Shown here one piece after another: positions 1-7,118 of a DNA stretch of 8,871 bases. The notes under the pieces are model-generated. The model had not been told where the DNA came from, searched no databases, and was given only the letters and a program-made list of their open reading frames with translations. The stretch covers positions 1 through 8,871 of the forward strand of contig CAAECI010000067.1 in NCBI GenBank assembly GCA_900754255.1, read 5' to 3'. Origin of the DNA: an uncultured Succinivibrio sp. (GTDB lineage Bacteria > Pseudomonadota > Gammaproteobacteria > Enterobacterales > Succinivibrionaceae). Each line of letters starts with the position of its first letter. The first letter of the stretch is position 1. Both the position numbers and the translations under genes were made by a program.

Positions 1-146
1 ATAAAGCTTTCTACAAAGCCTTCTGCAAAACCTTTGGCAAATCGGTTATCCATGGCGGCCTCATAATCCATGCGGGCAATCTCGCGTTTTATCTGCATGT
101 GTCTTTCCGCTCGGATTTGTTCGTCGCTTTTTCTCTCTATGATCAT
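1..146 (-). CDS. Second tail-only Rpn-like gene, N-terminal end (3'-partial)
   Basis: The first 48 codons of a gene that runs off the left edge. It starts MIIERKSDEQIRAERHMQ and includes AAMDNRFAKGFAEGF. KSDEQI.AER and NRFA match the upstream gene at exactly 333 bases' distance (for example the NRFA block at about 36 against 369), so it is a paralogous unit of the same array. AKG.AEG is the type of charged coil found in Rpn-family tails. The ATG at 146 is preceded by GAGGGA with a rather long spacing of ten bases. An in-frame TAG at 165-167 excludes any further extension. The gap to the stop of the previous gene is 24 bases. What lies beyond the edge (another tail or a different C-terminus) cannot be seen. 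Confidence 0.55.
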   Translation of the reverse strand, partial: MIIERKSDEQIRAERHMQIKREIARMDYEAAMDNRFAKGFAEGFVESF

Positions 147-170
147 TGAAGTATTTTCCCTCGGCTAAAT

Positions 171-773
171 TTACAGATCCTTGTATTTATTTAAAAATGC
201 CGCAATCTTTTCCTCGGACATATTTAAGATCTTAAAGATCTTGTCTTTGGAAAAGCCTGCTTTTATAAAAGTCAGGGCATTTTGCTCCGTAGCTTCATTT
301 TTGCCACACTCTGCCCCCTCTGCCAGAGCTCTTTTAACGGCATACTCGTACTTAACATCTAAATCTTCGGCAAATCTGTTTTTCAAAACAAGCTCATCAT
401 ATATGCGCTCTATTGAGAGCCTCAGCTCCAGGTATCTTTCCGCTTTTATTTGTTCATCGCTTTTTTTCTCTGCGGACATTAACCTAATGTCCCCGGTCCA
501 ATTCGGCAGATCCTTGTACTTGTTTAAAAAATTCGATATTTCTCGGCTCGACATATTAAACATGCGAAAGACTTTTTCTGCGGGTATACCTTCTTTTATA
601 CAAGCTAAGGTATGTTGCTCCGTGGCTTGCTCTCTTCCTTTGGCAAATCTGTTTTCCACGGCCTGATCTTGATCCATGCAGTCTAACTCGCCTCTCAAAT
701 ATGCATGTGTTTCCTTAGGATCAAAAAACTGATCATATGCATTCAGTTCCCTGATCATGGCAGGATCTTCCAT
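171..773 (-). CDS. Tail-only Rpn-like protein with an internal duplication
   Basis: A 200-residue protein of unproven function. It is charged, probably all-helical, and built of two similar halves. Near residue 52 the first half has ATEQHTLACIKEGI, then VFRMFNMSSREISNFLNKYK. The second half has ATEQNALTFIKAGF, then IFKILNMSEEKIAAFLNKYK at the C-terminus. The pattern (charged coil, a short helix with IK.G, then a turn such as LNMS.E.I..FL) resembles the C-terminal tail of Rpn / PD-(D/E)XK transposase-like nucleases, where it reads roughly as LLK.G...E.I...TGLS.EEI. No D...E.K nuclease core is present, so nuclease activity is not expected. The ATG at 773 is chosen because AAGGAG lies six bases upstream; a TTG at 809 gives a longer frame without such a site. 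The gene follows recD after 106 bases on the same strand without an evident terminator, so it may be a late cistron. It could be a decayed nuclease or an inhibitor-like tail product. The coding call is fairly sure; the family link is moderate. Confidence 0.7.
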   Translation of the reverse strand: MEDPAMIRELNAYDQFFDPKETHAYLRGELDCMDQDQAVENRFAKGREQATEQHTLACIKEGIPAEKVFRMFNMSSREISNFLNKYKDLPNWTGDIRLMSAEKKSDEQIKAERYLELRLSIERIYDELVLKNRFAEDLDVKYEYAVKRALAEGAECGKNEATEQNALTFIKAGFSKDKIFKILNMSEEKIAAFLNKYKDL

Positions 774-779
774 CGTAAA

Positions 780-785
780 CTCCTT
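780..785 (-). promoter_or_regulatory. Ribosome binding site deciding the start of the tail-only gene
   Basis: AAGGAG on the minus strand, six bases before the ATG at 773, is a near-perfect Shine-Dalgarno site. It fixes this ATG in preference to the TTG at 809, which would place the site inside the coding region. Confidence 0.75.
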
Positions 786-791
786 CTTCTC

Positions 792-847
792 ATTATTAAG
801 AACAATCAACCGTCATCCGAGGATTGAAGATAGACGCTCTTAATAAT
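792..847. repeat. 10-bp perfect inverted repeat between recD and the tail-only gene
   Basis: ATTATTAAGA at 792-801 is exactly complementary to TCTTAATAAT at 838-847, with a 36-base loop. Both arms are AT-rich and no T-tract follows, so this is not a standard intrinsic terminator. One arm ends seven bases from the Shine-Dalgarno site of the gene at 773. It could be an operator, an RNA fold affecting translation, or chance. Confidence 0.4.
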
Positions 848-868
848 ATCGTGATCTTTTCTTTTCAT
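806..868 (-). other. Possible 20-codon micro-ORF or gene remnant
   Basis: In the spacer after recD an ATG at 868 opens a 20-residue frame, MKRKDHDIIKSVY then LQSSDDG, ending at TGA (806-808). There is no good ribosome binding site. The HD..(F)K..(F/Y) look recalls the N-terminus of Rpn-type nucleases (HD.LFK..F), so it may be the stump of a nuclease domain whose core was lost. It could equally be meaningless. Confidence 0.2.
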
Positions 869-879
869 CGCCGCATCAT

Positions 880-3012
880 TTAAGCAGTAAGACGCAACGC
901 CAGACCGCTTTCACGATTTACCGAACGCAGACAGGATCGGTAAAACACCTCCTCGGACGAGTATATTTCAAGCTTTTGCTTGGCACGGGTAATACCCGTA
1001 TATACAAGCTCGCGACACATTACGGAATTGTCATGATCCGACAGCGCCAAGACCACGCGCGCATACTCCGATCCCTGAGACTTATGGACGGTCATGGCAT
1101 AGGCATCCTCACAGGAGGTTAAATAGACGGTGGATAATGCCCGCGCGCCCCTTTTATCATCGGCAAACCAAACTTTAAGCTGCATATTCTCATCATAGGC
1201 GGCAAAGCCCACATCGCCGTTATGAATACCTGCGCCTTGAGAGTTCTCCGTAGCCATCACCACACGTCCTGCAAACCATTCGCCGCGACCTACATTTGTG
1301 CGCTTCATTATCTGTTTTTTTATTTCGCGATTTATTTTTATACAGCCGAATAGACCGCGTCGATTGGAGCAAAGCACGCGATACTTATCTAAAAGCTCCA
1401 ACGCCCTCTTAGCAAGATCCGGCGTCATACAGCGGTGCTTTTGTATAAATTTAACAAATGGCAGATACCCGTAATTTAAAGCCTCCTCATCAGTAAGCAA
1501 GTCAACATCCAAAGCTTTGGCATCATCACCTGGTAGGGCATTATCAATGAGCTCTTTAAAAGAGGCTGTCCTCTCCTCCTCCGTATAAAAATGCAAAAGA
1601 TCCGCATCATCCTGCGGAAATTTGCTTTTGAGCTTTAAAAGATCCGCCCTCAGATCTTCAATATTCTTTTGCTGTGAGATCGCATCACGCACCATAAAAG
1701 CAAGGCTTCCGATCACGGAGCTTTCGCTGAAACGAAAACTCTTTTTCAAAAGCATGACATGCCCGCCGCAATCTGACGGGATCTCCTCTTTTTTATGATC
1801 CGTAAGAAAAGAGAGATACTCTATAAGCTTTTGATCACACTCCTGCTCCTTGCATAGATCGGCCATGACGGCTCCTGCCTCCACCGATCGCAGCTGATCC
1901 TTATCCCCCAAAAGGATCAGCATGGCATCCTCCCGCAAGGCCGCACACAATTTCTTAAAGAGCATGAGATCCACCATGGATACCTCATCCACCACCAAAA
2001 TATCGCAGGGCAGCTTATTGTTCTCATTAAAACGGCAATGAGAGGAGTGCGGACGCACACCTATAAGCGAATGCACGGTGGAGGCACGACGCGGGATCAA
2101 GGAAAGCAATTCATCTGCGCCGTGTTTGCTTATAAAGTTGCTTATTTGTGTGCCCTTAGCAGGATCGATTTTAAGCTGTCCCTCAAGCGACTGACCTAGT
2201 CGTCCCGCCGCCTTGCCCGTAGGTGCACACAGCATCACGCGGGGTAAAGGCGCTGCGGGGTGAAGTCTTTTATGCACGGACAAAAGCAATAGCAAAAGCT
2301 TGGTTACCGTAGTGGTTTTACCGGTACCGGGACCGCCTGAGATCACGGTAAAGCTCGACAACAGTGCCAAGGCCGCCGCAGCTTTTTGACGATCAAAATC
2401 CCCTGTCTTCTGTACACCCGTTTTAAAAAGCTCGTTTAAGCAATCTCTTGCAAAGCTCAAGGCTTCCTTACCTGCGGCCAAATCAAAGCGACGGCGATCT
2501 TTTATAAACGAAGCAACATAATTTTCATATTCGAAGTTACGTCTGAAATAAAGACGTCCGTGATCGAACACCAAAGGCGTATTCCCCTCCTGTCCGCCTA
2601 CGGCGCCGCAGCTTAGAGCTTTTTTAAGTTCTGCGGTTGTGAAATTTTCAAGATCATTGCCGTAGCGCGCATACAGGGGCAATAGAAGCTCGGGATCGGG
2701 AATAAAGCCTACATTGCCCTCCTCGCGCGCTTCGCTTAAACGATCGGCAAGTCCGTGCAAAAGCTGCGGCACGGAATTTAAATTTTCGATCCCATGCTCA
2801 AAGCATGCGCTCTCGTCAGCTGTGATCCTGATGCATACGTCTCCGCCGTCGGTACGACAGCAAAGCTCCGTGATCAAAAGCGCCGCTTCAACGGAAAAGT
2901 CCGCATAGCGGCTGTGTAGAAAATTACATATGCCGGCGGCAACGGCAGGGAGCTGCGCATAGCCGCGCAGGATCTTCTCAATTTGCTCAAAATTTAAAGC
3001 GTTCATGATCAT
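880..3012 (-). CDS. recD: RecBCD enzyme subunit RecD (5'-3' helicase)
   Basis: RecD is the 5'-3' SF1B helicase of RecBCD. It contributes to fast unwinding and to regulation of the RecB nuclease at Chi. The 710-residue protein has an N-terminal RecC-binding type region (about 1-205). This is followed by Walker A GGPGTGKTTTV (226-236), CAPTGKAAGRL (262-272), STVHSLIG (311-318), Walker B VVDEVSMVD (340-348), LLGDKDQLRSVEAGAVMADL (367-386), KKSFRFSESSVIG (423-435), AMTVHKSQGSEY (639-650) and ELVYTGITRAKQKLEIY (668-684). It is about 100 residues longer than E. coli RecD. Comparison from memory places the extra length in the N-terminal region and between residues about 440 and 540. The start used is the ATG overlapping the recB stop (ATGA), with AGGGGGAG 4-7 bases upstream. 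A second ATG at 3006 is in frame but sits about 10 bases from that site. No argA follows, unlike E. coli. This is RecD rather than RecD2, because it sits directly after recB. Confidence 0.97.
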   Translation of the reverse strand: MIMNALNFEQIEKILRGYAQLPAVAAGICNFLHSRYADFSVEAALLITELCCRTDGGDVCIRITADESACFEHGIENLNSVPQLLHGLADRLSEAREEGNVGFIPDPELLLPLYARYGNDLENFTTAELKKALSCGAVGGQEGNTPLVFDHGRLYFRRNFEYENYVASFIKDRRRFDLAAGKEALSFARDCLNELFKTGVQKTGDFDRQKAAAALALLSSFTVISGGPGTGKTTTVTKLLLLLLSVHKRLHPAAPLPRVMLCAPTGKAAGRLGQSLEGQLKIDPAKGTQISNFISKHGADELLSLIPRRASTVHSLIGVRPHSSHCRFNENNKLPCDILVVDEVSMVDLMLFKKLCAALREDAMLILLGDKDQLRSVEAGAVMADLCKEQECDQKLIEYLSFLTDHKKEEIPSDCGGHVMLLKKSFRFSESSVIGSLAFMVRDAISQQKNIEDLRADLLKLKSKFPQDDADLLHFYTEEERTASFKELIDNALPGDDAKALDVDLLTDEEALNYGYLPFVKFIQKHRCMTPDLAKRALELLDKYRVLCSNRRGLFGCIKINREIKKQIMKRTNVGRGEWFAGRVVMATENSQGAGIHNGDVGFAAYDENMQLKVWFADDKRGARALSTVYLTSCEDAYAMTVHKSQGSEYARVVLALSDHDNSVMCRELVYTGITRAKQKLEIYSSEEVFYRSCLRSVNRESGLALRLTA

Positions 3013-6000
3013 TTATCTCCCCCTTGCGCCGAAGATCCTGTCAGCAGAAGATCATCCAGTTTCTCGATGATCTCAAGCTTAGGACGCGTATAAAAAACTC
3101 CGTTCCCGGCAGGTCCCATGCCGCGCAGATAAAGATAAAACACCCCGCCGAAATCTCTTTCGTAGTCATAGTCTTTAATGCGTGTCTTGAGGAAGCGGTG
3201 CAAGGCTAAGGAATAGAAAAGATATTGCAGATCATAGCGATTGCGCGGATCGAAAACCGAGGAGGTAAGTGCCGCGGCATTATAGGAGAGATCATCCTCC
3301 CCCAAATAGGTGGACTTATAATCGACCACAAAATAAGCGTCGTGATCTTTATATTTTCCCCTGAACATGAGATCGATGGAGCCCGTGACAAAGCCCTTCA
3401 CCTGTTTGTTCGAAAGCACCAGATCATCATGTTTGCCCGGTAAAAGATCTCTTGCCGAGTCCTTGCATATTTTATTGATCTCCTCGCTTGAGACTTGCTC
3501 GCTTGGGATCAGAAAATCCATTTCACAATGCTTTTGCGTAGAGGACAGCGCTCCCAAATGGAAATTTTCTCCCGCCTCTTTGAGAGGGGTGGCGAGAATA
3601 TTTAAAAACCACTCCTCAAGAGCCTCATATGGATCGGTATCGACGCTTTTGTTCTTACGCCGCCAGCTGTTCAAAAGATCGCCGCCGTGATTGTCCCGCA
3701 CCGAGCTTTCAAGATATTTGCGCAAATAATCCTCTTCGTTATAGGCGCGGATAAAATCCATAAATTGCAGCGTTTCATGCAGGAAGGTTCCGGCTTCCGT
3801 GCCGCGCGGGAAGGTTGCGGCATTTAAGGCCTCGGTGCGTACGTTTAGATCGGGCACGAGGAGCTTTTCATCGTCGTTGCGGATCATATGATCGTGCAGA
3901 CCGGCTGCAAGCGAGGAGTAAGAGCTTACGGAAAAATCCCTTCTGATATCTCCCTTCTCCAAGGTTGATGGATCTTTGATCTTAAAGCTGCTCTTTTGCT
4001 CGGCACTTTTCAAGCGCTCCTCAATCAAGAGATCGGGAGTCTTCTGCTCACGCTCACATACACAAAATACCTGCGGATCGGCCTTCTCAAAAAGGGAGAG
4101 CGCTTCCTTTATGGAGGGATTGCCCGCACACTGTCTGAGCTCACGCACCAAGGCGCTGCCCTTGTCCTCCTTGCCCTCGGCATCCTTCATTATAAAAAGG
4201 AAATTTGCCGCGCAGGCGCGGGTTAAGGCTACGTATAAAAGGCGGGCGCTTTCATGCAGATCCTCATAATAAGCCCCAATACGCTTGCTACCGTCATCAT
4301 CATCAAGTGCCAGTATGCGCCGCTTGAGGTGCTTGTCGTAGTACAGGGCGATCTCATCATCGTTTCTACGCACGGGATCGACGTTGGTATCGTATAAAAA
4401 AGGCAATACGGTCACCGGGAACTCAAGGCCCTTGGACTTATGCACGGTATATATGCTTACCTGTGAGCGCTCCGAGTCGAGTCGTCTTTTGAAGGCCTCG
4501 GGATCCTCGGATGCAGAGCCGTCCTCGAGCATACGCTTAAACCATGTAAGCTGAGCCTCATTCCCCGCACAGTCGCGATGGCGGGCCTGGATGAGCTCGG
4601 CTATATGCATAAGATCGGTAAGTTCGCGCTCGCATCCCCTTTTAAGCAGACGCTTTTTGACCTCATGTCTTTTGACCCATAAGGAAAAGCCGGCTACAAA
4701 GCCCGTCGTATTCCAAAGCGTACGACAGCGGCGCAACAATTCAGCCTCCTCCTCGATCCCGTGCTCATCATACAGCGCCCGAAACTCCTTGGCACTCAAT
4801 GCTGCCATGGGCGAGGCCATGAGCTTGAGCACCATGGCGCGGGAGGAGAACTGCATGCAGGCCTCCATAAAGTAGAGGATCCAGGAAGCGCATTCACTCG
4901 GGCGCACGGTCCCGAAGCGTCCTGAAAACTCGGTCTTGGTGAGCACCGAGCCCTTGTCGGAGTAATACACCGAAGGAATACGCAAAGCCTCCAGGGCATT
5001 TTTAATCTTTTCATGCTCCGAGGAGGTGCGTACGAGCACGGCAATATCGCGGTTTTCGACGCGGCGACAATTTCCGCTCTTATCCATAAGATAGCCGCAG
5101 CTTAGGATCTCGCTTATGCTTTGTGCGGCGGCCGCGGCCAAATACACGCCGTCGTTCCTCTTTCCGCCGGCGCCTTTTTTCTCCTCTACGGGATGAGTGT
5201 CGGTGACAACGAAATTGCCTGAGGAGAGATCCTTATTATCCTTTTTGAAAAAGAATTTATATTTCCCGCACATACTGCCGCTCGGGCATGATTGCGCGTG
5301 GGCTTTAACCTCAGGACAGGTCAATGCATTGTCGCTGTCTTTGCGATCAAAAAATGGATCGGTATTTTCTTTGTCCTTATCAAAGCCGCGGAAGATAAGA
5401 TTCACGCCCTCCACCACTCCGTAGCTTGAGCGGTAATTGACGTTCAGGGTGTATAGAGCCGTAGGATCCACTGCGGTGACGGCATTGCGGGCCTCGACAT
5501 AGGAGTTGATGTCGGCGCCGCGGAAGCGGTAGATGGACTGCTTGGGATCTCCGATAAGAAAACAAATGGCCCGCTGATCTCGGCTCTCTTCTTTTAAGCT
5601 CTTTTTCTTTAAGTCTTTTTCGTTTTCAAGATAAAGCCTTGAGAATACCGAGAACTGTACGGGATCGGTATCCTGAAATTCATCGATGATAGCCACGGGA
5701 TAACGCGTACGCAGGATGCGGCAGAAGATCTCCTTTTTATCATCGTGCAAGGCGGTATCAAGCTTGAACAAAAGCTCGTCGAAGGTCAGCTTGCCCTCCT
5801 TGACACAATTAATCTCGCGCTGGCGCAAAAGCATGATCTCAACGGCCGTACGGGCACAGAGGCGGCAACGGCTACGCAGGATCTCACAGTCCTTAACGCT
5901 TTTGCAAATATCCTGCAATACCGCATCGAATTTTGCAAAGATCATACGCTGAGCATCGGTGGCTTTCTTTTCAAAGGCGTTGTAGCCGACGCGACTTATA

Positions 6001-7118
6001 CAGGAGCTGAGGCTTATATCTGAAGACAGCCATTTCTCACCTGCCATAAGCATAAAGTCATCAATCGACGGTTCCTCGGCCTGACATTGCGAGAACACGG
6101 CCGCAAAGAGATCATAGGAATTAAAGGGGGTCTTTTTGGGAGTGAAGGCCTTGCTTAGGGAGCTAAGATCCGCTTTATCGGCGGCTACGAATTCCAAAAA
6201 GGACTGACAGCTGCCAAATAGATCGCGCCCGGCTTGAACGGCACTTTTATAGGCCACGCTTTGCGCATCAAGACGCTTCTTGCAATACTCGGCGTACTCA
6301 TAGAGTCTTGCCCGCAACTTGCTTTTATGACAGCCCTTGAAGAAGGCTATCTCCTCTCCCGTCACGGCATAGCCGCAAAAAGAGGGGGTATGGGCCTCAT
6401 TCTTGGTGATCCGAACCTTTGAGAGCATGTCCTCGATGGCGCGTAATGACTCATCCTCAGGGCCCTTTAGAGCCAGAAGATCCAAAAGCAGGTGGGCTTT
6501 GGCATCCTCAGTATAAAAAAGTCGGCGCCACACCTCATGATCAGAGCGCGTATAAAGATCCGTTAAGCTTTGCGGGGAACACATTTCCTCGTCAAAGGCC
6601 TCCGCCGCCTCAAAGGAGTAGATACGATTTAAGGAGCGATTGCAAAAGGAGTGGATGGTGCACACGGCCGCCTCGTCTATGGAGCGCTCGGCGGCGCTTA
6701 AACGCCGTATGCAGGACACGGCGACCTCGTAGGCGTCACCGTTTTTAACCTCCGTCAGTGCCTTGCAATTTGTAAGCTCCATGATAAGCGCGGCAGTCTG
6801 GGGCTCAAAATCGCTGAAGTCGTCCTTGTTGTCAGCTTGATCGGCAATTACCCTTTCAAAGCACAGACGGCAGCTGCGGATCTTCTCACGCACGCGCTCG
6901 CGCAGATCGGAGGCGGCGGCATCGGTAAAGGTCACCACCAAGAGCTCATCGAGGCTTAAGGGGCGACCGTAGCCCTTTTCCTTGCCTGAGCCTAACAACA
7001 GTCTTAATACCAAATAGGTGATGGTATAGGTCTTACCGGTGCCGGCGGAGGCATCGATCATGGCGCTGCGGTTTAAAGGCAGAGTATTGACGTCAAGTTG
7101 CGTGCTTTGCAGGTTCAT
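3009..7118 (-). CDS. recB: RecBCD enzyme subunit RecB (helicase-nuclease)
   Basis: RecB is the 3'-5' SF1A helicase and sole nuclease of RecBCD; it resects double-strand breaks and loads RecA after Chi. The 1,369-residue protein shows all helicase motifs in order: Walker A ASAGTGKT (23-30), [15 protein letters not shown] (63-77), TIHSFC (154-159), Walker [10 protein letters not shown] (477-485), [16 protein letters not shown] (521-536), YTLNVNYRS (556-564), [10 protein letters not shown] (891-900) and LLYVALTRA (960-968). The C-terminal RecB nuclease domain begins near [13 protein letters not shown]. It carries the catalytic set H1114, D1249 (in GSIDL), D1266 and K1268 (in VDYKS), followed by [16 protein letters not shown]. 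Nothing catalytic is missing. It is about 190 residues longer than E. coli RecB, with extra sequence spread through the accessory regions. The ATG at 7118 overlaps the recC stop and has AAGGA six bases upstream. Its own stop overlaps recD. ptrA, which lies between recC and recB in E. coli, is absent. Confidence 0.98.
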   Translation of the reverse strand: MNLQSTQLDVNTLPLNRSAMIDASAGTGKTYTITYLVLRLLLGSGKEKGYGRPLSLDELLVVTFTDAAASDLRERVREKIRSCRLCFERVIADQADNKDDFSDFEPQTAALIMELTNCKALTEVKNGDAYEVAVSCIRRLSAAERSIDEAAVCTIHSFCNRSLNRIYSFEAAEAFDEEMCSPQSLTDLYTRSDHEVWRRLFYTEDAKAHLLLDLLALKGPEDESLRAIEDMLSKVRITKNEAHTPSFCGYAVTGEEIAFFKGCHKSKLRARLYEYAEYCKKRLDAQSVAYKSAVQAGRDLFGSCQSFLEFVAADKADLSSLSKAFTPKKTPFNSYDLFAAVFSQCQAEEPSIDDFMLMAGEKWLSSDISLSSCISRVGYNAFEKKATDAQRMIFAKFDAVLQDICKSVKDCEILRSRCRLCARTAVEIMLLRQREINCVKEGKLTFDELLFKLDTALHDDKKEIFCRILRTRYPVAIIDEFQDTDPVQFSVFSRLYLENEKDLKKKSLKEESRDQRAICFLIGDPKQSIYRFRGADINSYVEARNAVTAVDPTALYTLNVNYRSSYGVVEGVNLIFRGFDKDKENTDPFFDRKDSDNALTCPEVKAHAQSCPSGSMCGKYKFFFKKDNKDLSSGNFVVTDTHPVEEKKGAGGKRNDGVYLAAAAAQSISEILSCGYLMDKSGNCRRVENRDIAVLVRTSSEHEKIKNALEALRIPSVYYSDKGSVLTKTEFSGRFGTVRPSECASWILYFMEACMQFSSRAMVLKLMASPMAALSAKEFRALYDEHGIEEEAELLRRCRTLWNTTGFVAGFSLWVKRHEVKKRLLKRGCERELTDLMHIAELIQARHRDCAGNEAQLTWFKRMLEDGSASEDPEAFKRRLDSERSQVSIYTVHKSKGLEFPVTVLPFLYDTNVDPVRRNDDEIALYYDKHLKRRILALDDDDGSKRIGAYYEDLHESARLLYVALTRACAANFLFIMKDAEGKEDKGSALVRELRQCAGNPSIKEALSLFEKADPQVFCVCEREQKTPDLLIEERLKSAEQKSSFKIKDPSTLEKGDIRRDFSVSSYSSLAAGLHDHMIRNDDEKLLVPDLNVRTEALNAATFPRGTEAGTFLHETLQFMDFIRAYNEEDYLRKYLESSVRDNHGGDLLNSWRRKNKSVDTDPYEALEEWFLNILATPLKEAGENFHLGALSSTQKHCEMDFLIPSEQVSSEEINKICKDSARDLLPGKHDDLVLSNKQVKGFVTGSIDLMFRGKYKDHDAYFVVDYKSTYLGEDDLSYNAAALTSSVFDPRNRYDLQYLFYSLALHRFLKTRIKDYDYERDFGGVFYLYLRGMGPAGNGVFYTRPKLEIIEKLDDLLLTGSSAQGGDK
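3017..3024 (-). promoter_or_regulatory. recD ribosome binding site inside the recB end
   Basis: AGGGGGAG within the last recB codons is 4-7 bases from the ATG at 3012 (depending on pairing register) and 10 or more from the next ATG at 3006. This favours the overlapping start. Confidence 0.55.

Larger units (their letters stand above)
1..773 (-). repeat. Diverged tandem array, period 333 bp (111 codons)
   Basis: Three units of one module lie head to tail: about 507-773 (first in reading order, shorter), 174-506, and 1-173 (cut by the window edge). On the plus strand CAGATCCTTGTA begins at 174 and again at 507. TCTTTCCGCT begins at 102 and at 435. GGCAAATC begins at 36 and at 369. All three pairs give a shift of 333 bases. 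The first unit places its own GGCAAATC at 642, showing a net 60-base (20-codon) in-frame difference. DNA identity is only moderate while protein motifs are retained, so this is an old duplication. Confidence 0.8.

Noticed and set aside
181..666. A 161-codon open frame on the plus strand, opposite the tail-only gene
   Set aside because: It is the antisense of a gene with its own strong ribosome binding site and duplicated protein motifs. Its product is a low-complexity mix of S, F and L with no recognisable motif.
774..809. TTG start at 809 for the tail-only gene (212 residues)
   Set aside because: The AAGGAG site at 780-785 is ideally placed for the ATG at 773 and would be inside the coding region with the TTG start.
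810..879. Intrinsic terminator after recD
   Set aside because: No GC-rich hairpin followed by a T-run was found. The only inverted repeat has AT-rich arms with a 36-base loop and no T-tract.
774..879. A sigma-70 promoter for the tail-only gene (TATTAT or TAATAAT as -10)
   Set aside because: AT-rich -10-like strings exist, but no acceptable -35 box lies 16-18 bases upstream of either.
2077..2084. GGTGGAGG, which fits the Haemophilus Chi variant
   Set aside because: A single 8-mer is expected by chance in this length. The host Chi sequence is unknown, and I did not see the E. coli Chi GCTGGTGG on a visual scan.
6419..6748. A 109-codon plus-strand frame rich in P and R inside recB
   Set aside because: It lies opposite the conserved N-terminal helicase part of RecB. 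Its composition is what antisense reading of GC-rich codons gives.
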